Positions 10,282 to 20,976 of a stretch of 64,000 nt of DNA are shown here, piece by piece. A program made the position numbers and the translations under genes. How positions within the stretch are numbered: the first letter of the stretch is position 1; each line of letters begins with the position of its first letter. Source of the DNA: Torymus aiolomorphi (lineage: Eukaryota; Arthropoda; Insecta; Hymenoptera; Torymidae); contig CM070874.1 in assembly GCA_036365515.1 (NCBI GenBank), forward strand, positions 40,660,083-40,724,082, given 5' to 3'. The notes under the pieces were generated by a model. It did not search any database. It was given only the letters and a program-made list of their open reading frames with translations, and was not told the DNA's origin.

Positions 10282-11817
10282 GTTAGATACGGTGCGCCTA
10301 GGCGGAATATAAGTGTGAGCGTGATCTTTATTTGTTTAAACAACAATAATAATTTGTTTAATCAATAATAAAAATTTGTGATGAGAAGCATCAGGGGATT
10401 GAACACTTGACTAAATTTGTGACGAGCGTTCGATCGATACCAGTTGCTAGCCTAGTGAAGGCGAGTATAGACAATACCCCCAGGGGATTCGCACCAGAGA
10501 CAAAGAATCGAACTGAGAGGTAGATTCGAACCCGGGGTGACCTGGCTAGCATTTAATTTTTTTTTTTTTTACAGAGTAAAAATTCTAAAATAGCTGAAAA
10601 ACAGCGACAAACAAGTAATTCGTCTAAATCGTGCTAAATCGGGATCGGAGCACCAATCACTGGCAAATTAAGAGAAAAACCAGCCAGTGCGTTTTGAAGT
10701 CGAGCAACTGGTATGAACCCTTCTGCAACTCGAGGTGCAATTCAGAGCGTGTAGGTTAGGTGGCCAAAACCAATATTATAAATTATTTATTTATATTAAG
10801 AAGGTGCGCCTTAGGGAACGATCCCTTTAATAGAAACCGCACACACAACCACACTCTGAAATACACGCTCAAGCGCATGTAAAGACAGCGACAAGAGAAA
10901 GCAAGATCCGAAGATGACAGGTGAAGAACAAGCCTTTTATATGGAGAAAAAGAAGATTTAGGGGCAACCTTTATGAAAGGTACAGTCCCCTTCTCAGGTG
11001 CCGCTGGTAAGCAGGACTCAACCGCTGCCTAAAAGCCGCGGCAGAGCCTGGGAGGGGGGGGGGGGACTCACCAAGGCAAGTCGAAATCTTGGTGATGTGC
11101 GGCACAAGAAAGGGAGAGAATATGTCGCAATAATCGATGAAGAGGACGACGAAGAAAGAAGTTTCGCCTGTCCAGCACTATGGCTACGGAAATTCGTTTC
11201 CGAGTTTCGAGAATCCAAAAAATCTCCGAGGGCAACATTTGGCTTGAAGAATAGAAGAAGAGAGGAGGAAAGAAAAAGTCGAATAAAGAAGAGAATTATG
11301 ACAACGCTCGACCACCGAGGGAGTTAGAAGATCCGGCGATGAGCGACCCGCCGTTGGCGGGCGCTGGACCCGATAAGGTCGAGAGTAATAACCAGGATGC
11401 AAGGTGAAGACGAACTAGGGAAAGACTACATCACCTGGTTCCTGGTCATTATAACAAAAATTAGCGAAGACGACACAGCATTTAACAGCATCGCCTGGCT
11501 AGAACGAACCAGGTGCCGATTAGCTATTTGTATATGAAGTAGTGGACAATAAGAAGCCACGGATGTGAAGAGATAAACATTACTGTCTTGGTAGATAATC
11601 AAGGCTGCATAGCGAATCACATACCGCTAGTTTTACAGGTAGATCAGCCTGTAGAGCTAGAGAAAGAGAAAGCCTTCACCGAAGCTAATTCTTCAGGTCC
11701 TGAAGAGTGAGAAAGAGTTCTTGCTGAATATAGGTGACAGAGACAGAGTTGTTCTAGAGTTGTCAGGAACAACCGACGTCGGATTGTTGTACAGAGTCGC
11801 CCATCTGGAGATAAGCG
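10282..11817 (+). other. Interior of the LARD-like LTR element, no recognised genes
   Basis: About 1.5 kb of moderately GC-rich sequence. The longest open frame (10998-11327, 109 codons, rich in R/K/E with IIDEEDDEERS in the middle) matches nothing I know. A second frame from 11721 runs through the purine tract into the LTR. There is an (A/T) run near 10558-10571 and a G run at 11054-11063. I see no zinc knuckle, protease DSG/DTG, YxDD or DDE pattern. It could be a heavily decayed gag/pol or a true non-coding LARD domain. Confidence 0.5.
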
Positions 11818-11833
11818 ACGTCTGGGTGGGGGA
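11818..11833 (+). promoter_or_regulatory. Polypurine tract of the LARD-like element
   Basis: Purine-rich GGGTGGGGGA directly abuts the TGTCACGG start of the 3' LTR, the expected position for the plus-strand primer. Confidence 0.6.
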
Positions 11834-13249
11834 TGTCACGGCCTGCCGTACCGGTGTCGGTAATAAATCGGCAATAAATAAGTGCGTGGTAACGAACGTT
11901 AGATGGCGCCTCGACGCAGTATTGGAGCTGTATTGAGAGCACGACGAAGGTGCCGGCGGAGACGTAACCGGCATTAATCTTGTTGTTACCGCTCGTGAGA
12001 GATACACGCGTGCTAGTTCGCGGATTTTGTTATCGCGAATTTCGCGAGTGACAATGTGTTTTGTCACTCCCTCAACCTCAGTAAAGAAGTAGTGTGCTTA
12101 ACTGAGGCCATTTACTCTACCGGAAAGGTGTGTCTTCACGTACTTACGTGGGAAGTACGTGAAGTATACCGGGACTGTACGGCAGGCTGATTCTACCTGC
12201 CGTACTGTGAATAAAAGTGATTTCCGCGAGCAGAAGAGCCGATCGCCTGGCGTAGCTACAGTTCGAGAGATCATGAAGAACCGAGCTACGATGCCAGATG
12301 AGTCGAGAGGATGCACGCGAGGACGCTAGGCCACCGAGTCTAATTCGCCGAAGACCTAACATGGTAAGCGTGCACGCATCATCCGCGACGCAAGTAATAA
12401 CGCGTAACCGCTCGTCCAGGCTCGTCGTACGTGGACAACGGTGTCGAGTAGGCGCTCTAGTGCGGAGAGAGCAAGTGTGAGGAGAGAGTATGGGCCTCGG
12501 GTTCGCGCTTCATCAAGGTTAAACGCGAGATCAAACCACCGGCTATTTCAAAGCCGGTGAGTGCGCACAACAGTTGCGCACACGTGTAACCCGCCATCTA
12601 CCCTCTCTCTCACACTTATACGTGTGTGCGTCGCGCGGCGATCGCGACTGCTCTCTCACTTCGCCGCTTTACTCGGTGAGCGCGCGCGTAGAGTACCGCA
12701 CACGTGAGGCGTATTATACCCTACGTGCGCGGCGTAAATTACCGTGAGCGTGACGTCAGTCTCCGAGGCAGCTGACGTCAGAGGTAACGTGCTGGCGCAC
12801 CGTTTAGATAGGGAATACGCGAACCTAAATTCATTTCTTTTATATTACTGATATATTACCAAACCTCAACTTCTTTTATTTAATAAACCATAGTCTTTTA
12901 TTATTAACTTTAACTGCTCGAGTTGTTATTTCGCGGCCTTAGTCATTCCTCGCTCCCCGCCGACTCCGCGGTCGTTACGTAAGAGAAAACGTATCGTTTC
13001 ATCTGAGCAGCCGGCACACGAACCAGTGAACGAGAGGAGAGTTCGAGACACTGGCGAGAAACAAAGCGCAAGTCTTCGACTTGCGTGTTGCACGGTAAGT
13101 CACCAGGTTAGGTTAACATTGCACGACGTTATAGCGTCTGTTACCTAATCTGGCTACTCAATCTCCGGGAGTTGAACCGAGAGATACGGTATTGAACCGC
13201 TAAGACGAGCAGCTAAAACGCGTCTTAGCCCGAAAATCCACCCCGTGAC
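11834..13249 (+). repeat. 3' LTR of the LARD-like element
   Basis: Same 1.4 kb sequence as 3188-4600, from TGTCACGG to CCGTGAC. The flank after it is AATATATATATA, matching the TA run before the 5' LTR, as expected for one insertion. Confidence 0.85.
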
Positions 13250-13465
13250 AATATATATATATAAACTTTTATAACGTTAGTTCCCAGGACCCCATGTTAC
13301 TGTATACCTATACGTGACTAAAGAAATAATGTCTCTTATGGGGGCCGTGTCCTCAAAACTGACGTTAAACATATGTAGATTCAGGGACTGTCCCCAAAAC
13401 TAACAAATGTCCCCGAAACCAACGTTAAACATCTGGAATGTCCTGGAAACTAACATAAAACATAA

Positions 13466-13504
<39 letters not shown>

Positions 13505-13726
13505 TTAACAGATTTATGGAGCCCTTTTATACACATGAGCATATTTATGGAGCCCGTTTTCTTTTATGGAGCCCGGGTCCCATAAAATATTTTTCTCGGG
13601 CGTTTATGGAGCCCGATCTAGAGTCTATAACCCCAGGGTCCATTATTTCTTTAGTCACTTGCCATAGGGATCTCTGGGCTGTAGGTACTAATATACAGGG
13701 ATGGACTCCATAAACGGATGGGGGGA

Positions 13727-13790
<64 letters not shown>
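13250..13790. repeat. Small inverted-repeat element between TA microsatellites
   Basis: An 18-bp unit GTGACTAAAGAAATAATG (13314-13331) is exactly inverted at 13641-13658. Between them, TTTATGGAGCCC recurs four times (about 13514, 13539, 13562, 13602), and the inverse GGACTCCATAAA follows at about 13702. Variants of GTCCCCAAAACTAAC also recur at 13355-13450. (TA)n tracts lie at about 13470-13499 and 13731-13788. Likely a MITE-like fragment; its termini are not resolved because of the TA tracts. Confidence 0.5.
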
Positions 13791-13927
13791 AGTATTAGAA
13801 ACCTACGCTAGAAAAAAGTAACTTTTGCTCCTACGACTAAATCGTAATGTAACTGTGATTTACTTAGATTGTAAGTGCTACCGAGCGCAGTCAAACTTAA
13901 AGTTTATATTTTTATATTTATACTTCT

Positions 13928-14205
13928 ATGTATTACGTTGGCACTCGGGGGGGGGGGGGGGGGGGTGTAGGGACTGTGATCTTCCCTCTCGCTCTCTCCG
14001 CGAGAGTGGGGGAAGTAGCCATGTCGCGTAAGGCGAGAAGCCGCCTGCGAGAGGCAGTCAGTGCTCGAGTCCGCGAACGTGCGGACGTGTGTCTGCTGTA
14101 CAACTCCTAAGTACAATAAATCTCCTGGTTACTGTTACTCTTGACTCTTCATTTCTCTCTCCCATTCCTTTTCTGGAACTAGAGGAGACGTGGGGCGCAA
14201 ACCCC
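13928..14205 (+). mobile_element. Solo LTR of a Ty3/gypsy element
   Basis: Ends CTGGAACTAGAGGAGACGTG...CCCCAC, as does the LTR tail at the window start. It holds a poly(G) run (13948-13965), a GC-rich promoter-like block and AATAAA near 14115. No primer site follows (GGTAACC instead), so this is a solo LTR. The left edge is uncertain: TGTATTACGTTGG at 13928 or TGTAGGGACTG at about 13966. No target duplication found. Confidence 0.6.
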
Positions 14206-14722
14206 ACGGTAACCTTGTCGGTGGAGCCATCTCTTGAAAACGGCGGAAACTTATTTGTATACCCAATGGTATTAGGAAATAGCATTTTATTTTATAATAG
14301 TTGCCTGAAAAATCTATTTAGTAATGAAATACAATCTGTTTCTGATGAAAATTGACAAATAGGTATAACTTCATTTTAAACCTCAGTTCCGTAACAGTAC
14401 AAATATATTTTATCTGTTGATACTCCATCAACTAAAAACAACGTTTTCACAAAAAGATCCAATGGGAGCAAAAAAAAACTTGAATTTCTTGGTAAATCTG
14501 ATAGAAAATCTATAGCTACTATAGAGTAATGGAAAATATTAAAAGGAAATGTAAATATCAAGGAGCGCGGGAGCGCTCCGAAGGCAAGTATAGAAGAAGC
14601 CTAAAGGAGCGACCCGTGCTACATATACATTGAAATGGGTGTACGAAAAATTCAATGCGCTTTTACGTATATTGCGTTAGTTTTTACTATATAACGTATC
14701 ACTCTTAATCGAAAGCCATTTC
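14206..14722. other. Unannotated spacer
   Basis: No supported gene. Two short overlapping open frames on opposite strands (to 14355 and 14376-14561) show nothing recognisable. A small GC-rich hairpin (GAGCGCGGGAGCGCTCC) lies near 14563-14579. Confidence 0.4.
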
Positions 14723-14736
14723 ATCCCTGTTGAAAA

Positions 14737-14960
14737 TATCCACGCGGATTTCCACGTGGATAATCCATGTGGATATCCTCGTGGATTTCCACGTGGATTG
14801 ACATGGATTCCACATGGATTCAAATGGATATCCGCGTGGATCATCCACGCGGATATCCATGATGAAAATCCATGTGGATTATTTGAAATCCATGTGGATT
14901 CCGAGAACCAGCCCGATTTGAAAAATCCACGTGGCTTCCAACTAATCCACATGGATGTAG
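14737..14960. repeat. Array of 12-bp palindromic units (ATCCACGTGGAT), left arm of A
   Basis: About 15 degenerate copies of ATCCACGTGGAT/ATCCATGTGGAT, partly end to end, each nearly its own reverse complement with a CACGTG-type core. Mirrored at 20531-20754. Confidence 0.85.
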
Positions 14961-14974
14961 ACAATTCGGCTGAA

Positions 14975-15062
14975 AAAATTCATATGAGACTCACTTGAAT
15001 CTCACGTGATTCTCAGGTGAGTCATGCCAAATTCTCATGTAAGTCTCATGCGAGTCTCATGT
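14975..15062. repeat. Second palindromic-unit array (ACTCACGTGAGT type), left arm of A
   Basis: Repeated units such as GAGACTCACTTGAATCTC, TCTCACGTGATTCTC, AGGTGAGTC and TCTCATGCGAGTCTCATG follow directly after the first array. The core is again C-A-N-G-T-G-like but the outer bases differ. Mirrored at about 20430-20516. Confidence 0.65.
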
Positions 15063-15649
15063 TTCCACTAACAATATTAAATGAATTAATACTATTTTTT
15101 ACTGTAATTAATTGTTTAAATTAATTTAATCGTTTTAATTTATTTTCTAATATGAAACTAGAGATGTAAATAAAACAAACTGAAAAAATTAAACAGATGT
15201 ATATATTTTTAAATGTTTTATTTTATAAAAGTATAAAAATATGTATTTCGGTACAAATAGTATTTTCGCCACCCTGAATATGGCCAAATAGAGCGTATGC
15301 CCTATTGAAAAAAATCTTGTGATCAATTACATGATTTTTCCAAAATCCAGGAATATGCTCTGCTTGATATATAACTCAATTTATTTATTATTTAGCAGTT
15401 TAATACTGCTTATAAATGAAGAATAACAGTTTAATGAAACTTTGAACGATAATATATTATCGTGCAAATGTTTCATTAGAATGTTAGTATAATTATTTGC
15501 AAGTATTACATTTTAAAAAATAATCAATTTAATTAAAAATATAGAATTAACTTTATTATTATAACAATTGTAATGTACCGATACAACTGTAAGTAAATAA
15601 TAGAGACATGTAACACACCTACAACATTAGAATAATTTTATTGATCATA

Positions 15650-15880
15650 TTTTGCTTAATGTGGAAAAAGAAGAAACGATGTTCAACGAGCCTCGTGCTC
15701 ACGCTCTCGACGCCGACCCGTGATAGCAAATTCACACGAGGCCGGCGCCGAGCGCGCCTACGTGTACTCGATATTAGTAGATACCGCAAGAACAGTCACG
15801 ATGGCGACGGCGACATGGCGCGCGAGGAGGCGACGTCTTGGCGATGTTGTCCCCGTTGACAGAACTCAGGTGAAATTTTG
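15650..15880 (+). other. GC-rich island with short ORF in left arm of A
   Basis: A sharply GC-rich segment in AT-rich surroundings. It contains ATGGCGACGGCGACATGG and a frame reading MATATWRARRRRLGDVV followed by CAG|GTGAAA, which looks like a 5' splice donor. About 330 bases further, TTTTGTTATAG|G (near 16176) looks like an acceptor, and a short open frame follows it. The arrangement suggests a captured first exon or a residual transposase exon. I recognise no protein family. Mirrored at about 19610-19840. Confidence 0.35.
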
Positions 15881-16735
15881 CGTCAAACCGCATATAACAG
15901 AACAAAGTCGAAAGTATCTTTCAAATTTGTGTCCTGACTGGTCTTGGTGAATTCACATATAGTTATAAAAGCACTTCACATATGAAAGAGTATTGACATG
16001 TGGATGGCTTTACTATAATTTATAAATTTTAATCAATTTTTAAATAAATTGTTTGTACATTCATTATTATATTTCATATAATTGAGGTTTTTTGTCCACC
16101 ACTCACTGTTATAGTCTAATATACATTTTAAAATATTTTAAATTATATATTTATTCATTTTGTTATTTTGTTATAGGCACATCTCCTTTGAGATCCACAA
16201 TTCAGTTGTTCGTTGATAGATTTAAGACTTGGGTGGCTTTAGCGTAAGAAATATATTTGGACCCAATGAACTAAATAATATTGTAGATCTCTTGTACAAG
16301 ATGACCAAAATCAACTTTAATCATGTGCAAACTGTAGCTAAAGAGACCAAGTACCTATAATATAAGCATACAAAATTTTCTGATTACATAGAATATTTTA
16401 TATACTCATGGCTACGTAGTGCCTTTAGTTACAACTTTTATTAGTCGATAAGTCACTTATGGGCTGGGTGACTTTATCGCAGGAAATATTGGGATTATAT
16501 GGACAAAATACCTTGATCATATTTGACTATAACAGTTATGACATGTATGTATTATTTTTACAAATAAAATTTTTATTTAACATGACATTTTTACAAAATC
16601 ATACTTACATTTTCTTTTATTTTAAAATAATGTTTTAATAAAATACTTCACCATTATGGTCACAAAGAATCATATCACATATGATGCCATTAGGTCCATC
16701 GGGTTCTAATATATCCAGCGGTAAAGTCACTCATC

Positions 16736-17290
16736 CTATATTAAGTACTTATAAATGTGGATTTTTTATAACCAATTATGGTATTAATTTATTTATATTA
16801 GGACTCGTTCTATGTATAAATGAATAATGTGAAAGAGTTTAAATTATACGATGACTCATATTAAATAGTATTGACATGTGAGTAGCTTGGACTGTACTTT
16901 CTTTAATGTTATATTTATACTTATTCGCAAGTATTTTATACATAATACTATATAAGTTATTGTTATAAAATTTACAGCTAAAGAAAAAACCCATGCATTA
17001 TTGTTTAATGCTTCTTAAGTACTCATAAATGTGGATTTTTTATAATAAATTATGGTATTAATTTATCTATATTATGACCAGTTCTATTTATAAATGAATA
17101 ATGTGAAAGAGTTAAAATTATATAATTACTCATATTAAATAGTATTGACATGTGCGTAGCTTGGACTGTACTTTCTTTAAAGTTATATTTATGCTTATTT
17201 GCAAGTATTTTATATATAACTCTATACAATTTCCAACAAAAGAAGTAAACTATTGCCAAGAAAGAAATTATTGCCAAATGATACTTGTTC
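16736..17290. repeat. Two ~277-bp direct repeats in left arm of A
   Basis: AAGTACTTATAAATGTGG...GCTTCTT (about 16736-17012) is repeated from 17013, with many small differences. The second copy diverges at its end (TTGCCAAGAAAGAAATTATTGCC). Mirrored in the right arm at about 18196-18740, so the duplication predates formation of the palindrome or was homogenised afterwards. Confidence 0.7.
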
Positions 17291-18195
17291 ATTAAAGTAT
17301 ATTGTTTTACAGCTTGTTTATTAAATGCAGCAATACATTAAAAACAATATTATATTTAACATATAACCTTTTACAAACTGTAAGCTCTATTTTAATGATT
17401 AAATAGCATTTAGCAATAATGTATTGGAGACAGGATAGAATAAAAAAAACATGAAAGTTTAAGGCCTTACCTAGATATAAACCTGAAGAATATAATAAGC
17501 GTGAAGGTGACGGCTAGACTTAACCTATAGGCAACCAGAGGCAACGTCTGCGAGAAACTCAGCATGACCTCAGAGATTACAGCATGGACAGCAGCAGGTC
17601 TTTCTTCAAGAAGCCACAATGAACCCTCTCTCTCACGTTCGGACTTCTGTCGTCATAACTCTTGAAGCGTAAGCACCGGTTGCAACACGCGGCATTTGAT
17701 TATGACTGTCGCGCACATGCATTTCCGTACAGGCGTCCCTCTCTCTTCCTCTCTCTTCCTCTCTCTCTCTAGTTCTCAAACTGTCAATAAACGCATGTGG
17801 GCGCTGTAGTCATCAAACAACGTGTTGCAACTTGCGCTCTCGTGTTCATGGGTTACGAGTAACGATTAATGACGCGAAAGAGGGTTCATTGTGGCTCCTT
17901 TAAGAAAGACATGCTGCTGGCCTTGCTGTCATCTCTGTTGCCATGCCGAGTTTCTCGCAGATGTTGCCTATAGGTTAAGTCTAGTTGCCACCTTCGCGCT
18001 TATTATGTTCTTCAGGTTTATATCTAGGTAAGGCTTTAGACTTTCATGTATTTTTTATTCTGGCCTGTCTCCAATACATTATTGCTAAATGCTATTTAAT
18101 CAATAAAATAGAGCTTACAGTTTGTAAAAGCTGCCTATGAAAATAATATTGTTTTTAATGTATTGCTGCATTTAATAAACAAGCTGTAAAACTAT

Positions 18196-18740
18196 ATACT
18201 TTAATGATTAAGTATCATTTAGCAATAATGTGTGGGTTTCTTCTTTTATTGGAAATTGTATAGAGTTATATATCAAATACTTGCGAATAAGTATAAATAT
18301 AACATTAAAGAAAGTACAGTCCAAGCTACGCACATGCCAATACTATTTAATATGAGTAATTATATAATTTTAACTCTTTCACGTTATTCATTTATAAATA
18401 GAACTGCTCATAATATAGATAAATTAATATCATAATTTATTATAAAAAATCTACATTTATGAGTACTTAAGAAGCATTAAACAATAAAGCATGGGTTTCT
18501 TCTTTAGCTGTAAATTTTATAACAATAACTTATATAGTATTATGTATAAAATACTTGCGAATAAGTATAAATATAACATTAAAGAAAGTACAGTCCAAGC
18601 TACGCACATGTCAATACTATTTAATATGAGTCATCGTATAATTTAAACTCTTTCACATTATTCATTTATACATAGAACTAGTCCTAATATAAATAAATTA
18701 ATACCATAATTAATTATAAAAAATCCACATTTATAAGTAC
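18196..18740. repeat. Two ~277-bp direct repeats in right arm of A
   Basis: Reverse complement of the tandem pair at 16736-17290. The units share CATTAAAGAAAGTACAGTCC and ATTATTCATTTATA-like blocks. Confidence 0.7.
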
Positions 18741-19609
18741 TTAATATAGGATGAGTGGCTTTACCGCTGGATATATTAGAACCCGATGGACCTAATGGCA
18801 TCATATGTGATATGATTCTTTGTGACCATAATGGTGAAGTATTTTATTAAAACATTATTTTAAAATAAAAGAAAATGTAAGTATGATTTTGTAAAAATTT
18901 CATGTTAAATGAAAATTTTATTTGTAAAAGTAATATGTACATGTCATAACTGTTATAGTCAAATATGATCAAGGTATTTTGTCCATATGATCCCAATATT
19001 TCCTGCGATAAAGTCACCCAGCCCATAAGTGACTTATCGACTAATAAAAGTTGTAACTAAAGGCACTACGTAGCCATGAGTATATAAAATATTCTATGTA
19101 ATTAGAAAATTTTGTATGCTTATATTATAGGTACTTGGTCTCTTTAGCTACAGTTTGCATTAAAGTTGATTTTGGTCCTCTTGTATAAGAGATCTACAAT
19201 ATTATTTAGTTCATTGGGTCCAAATATATTACTTACGCTAAAGCCACCCAAGTCTTAAATCTATCAACGAACAACTGAATTGTGGATCTCAAAGGAGATG
19301 AGCCTATAACAAAATAACAAAATGAATAAATATATAATTTAAAATATTTTAAAATGTATATTAGACTATAACAGTGAGTGGTGGACAAAAAACCTCAATT
19401 ATATGAAATAAAATAATGAATGTGCAAACAATTTATTTAAAAATGGATTAAAATTTATAAACTATCCACAATATTAATAAAGTCATCCACATGTCAATAC
19501 TCTTTTATATGTGAAGTGCTTTTATAACTATATGTGAATTCACCAAGACCAGTCAGGACACAAATTTGAAAGATACTTTCGACTTTGTTCTGTTATATGA
19601 GGTTTGACG

Positions 19610-19840
19610 CAAAATTTCAGCTGAGTTCTGTCAACGGGGACAACATCGCCAAGACGTCGCCTCCTCGCGCGCCATGTCGCCGTCGCCATCGTGACTGTTC
19701 TTGCGGTATCTACTAATATCGAGTACACGTAGGCGCGCTCGGCGCCGGCCTCGTGTGAATTTGCTATCACGGGTCGGCGTCGAGAGCGTGAGCACGAGGC
19801 TCGTTGAACATCGTTTCTTCTTTTTCCACATTAAGCAAAA
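19610..19840 (-). other. GC-rich island with short ORF in right arm of A
   Basis: Mirror of the left-arm island. The MATATW... frame is kept with a change after the putative exon end (CAG|CTGAAA here in place of CAG|GTGAAA), which would remove the donor in this arm. Confidence 0.35.
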
Positions 19841-20530
19841 TATGATCAATAAAATTATTCTAATGTTGTAGGTGTGTTACATGTCTCTATTATTTACTTA
19901 CAGTTGTATCGGTACATTACAATTGTTATAATAATAAAGTTAATTCTATATTTTTAATTAAATTGATTATTTTTTAAAATGTAATACTTGCAAATAATTA
20001 TACTAACATTCTAATGAAACATTTGCACGATAATATATTATCGTTCAAAGTTTCATTAAACTGTTATTCTTCATTTATAAGCAGTATTAAACTGCTAAAT
20101 AATAAATAAATTGAGTTATATATCAAGCAGAGCATATTTCAGGATTTTGGAAAAACTCATGTAATTGATCACAAGATTTTTTTCAATAGGGCATACGCTC
20201 TATTTGGCCATATTCAGGGTGGCGAAAATACTATTTGTACCGAAATACATATTTTTATACTTTTATAAAATAAAACATTTAAAAATATATACATCTGTTT
20301 AATTTTTTCAGTTTGTTTTATTTACATCTCTAGTTTCATATTAGAAAATAAATTAAAACGATTAAATTAATTTAAACAATTAATTACAGTAAAAAATAGT
20401 ATTAATTCATTTAATATTGTTAGTGGAAACATGAGACTCGCATGAGACTTACATGAGAATTTGGCATGACTCACCTGAGAATCACGTGAGATTCAAGTGA
20501 GTCTCATATGAATTTTTTCAGCCGAATTGT

Positions 20531-20754
20531 CTACATCCATGTGGATTAGTTGGAAGCCACGTGGATTTTTCAAATCGGGCTGGTTCTCGGAATCCACATG
20601 GATTTCAAATAATCCACATGGATTTTCATCATGGATATCCGCGTGGATGATCCACGCGGATATCCATTTGAATCCATGTGGAATCCATGTCAATCCACGT
20701 GGAAATCCACGAGGATATCCACATGGATTATCCACGTGGAAATCCGCGTGGATA
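20531..20754. repeat. Array of 12-bp palindromic units, right arm of A
   Basis: Reverse complement of 14737-14960, almost without differences: the outermost parts of the arms are the best conserved. Confidence 0.85.
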
Positions 20755-20768
20755 TTTTCAACAGGGAT

Positions 20769-20943
20769 TGCTCTACTCAAATCAAAAGGTTTTATTTAAA
20801 AAGATTATCTCGTTCAAAAGATATAGAGAGCTGAATTTTTTTGTGTGCTGTTTCCTTTCCGAACTTTTCGCCATGGTTTTAAGATATCCGGTTTGCAGCT
20901 CTTACGACACTTCCGGTTGTCGTCTATCTTACGCTAGTATATC

Positions 20944-20976
<33 letters not shown>

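Larger units (their letters stand above)
3188..13249 (+). mobile_element. Non-autonomous (LARD-like) LTR retrotransposon carrying a nested Penelope insertion
   Basis: Two LTRs of 1413 and 1416 bp in direct orientation (3188-4600 and 11834-13249) begin TGTCACGG and end CCGTGAC, giving inverted ends. A primer-site-like sequence follows the left LTR, and a purine tract (GGGTGGGGGA) precedes the right one. Both outer flanks are ATATAT, consistent with a short target duplication in a TA microsatellite. After subtracting the Penelope block (4860-10281) the interior is only about 1.8 kb. It has no RT, RNase H, integrase or gag motif that I can find, so the element probably depended on a relative. 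Confidence 0.8.
14723..20768. mobile_element. Foldback element A: 6 kb near-perfect palindrome
   Basis: The left half (14723 to about 17750) is the reverse complement of the right half (about 17760 to 20768), with a CT-rich centre and divergence increasing towards it. Ends are ATCCCTGTTGAAAATATCC and its complement. AT flanks both sides of the CCCT...AGGG core, so a 2-bp AT duplication is possible but not provable. Each arm carries, from outside in, a 12-bp palindromic-unit array, a second unit array, a GC-rich island, exon-like modules and a ~277-bp tandem pair. No transposase recognised. Confidence 0.85.

Noticed and set aside
10500..10550. Possible tRNA or SINE: GGGTTCGAATCTACC on the minus strand resembles a B box
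   Set aside because: No A box at the right distance and no cloverleaf can be drawn; the sequence is inside the LTR element's interior.
14089..14355. 88-codon frame running out of the solo LTR
   Set aside because: No family resemblance and it spans an LTR boundary.
14677..14998. Open frames on both strands of foldback A's end (also 20493-20995), rich in NPCGYPRGFPRG-like repeats
   Set aside because: The repeats come from the 12-bp palindromic DNA unit, which is open in several frames; nothing supports a protein.
17050..18435. Mirrored 60-80-codon frames (LYRVIYKILANK...) in foldback A as a transposase
   Set aside because: They come from the 277-bp repeat, change frame between units and carry no catalytic pattern.
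14723..20768. CRISPR-like array interpretation of the regularly spaced 12-bp units
   Set aside because: Units are palindromic, nearly contiguous and degenerate, with no unique spacers of constant length; the setting is eukaryotic.
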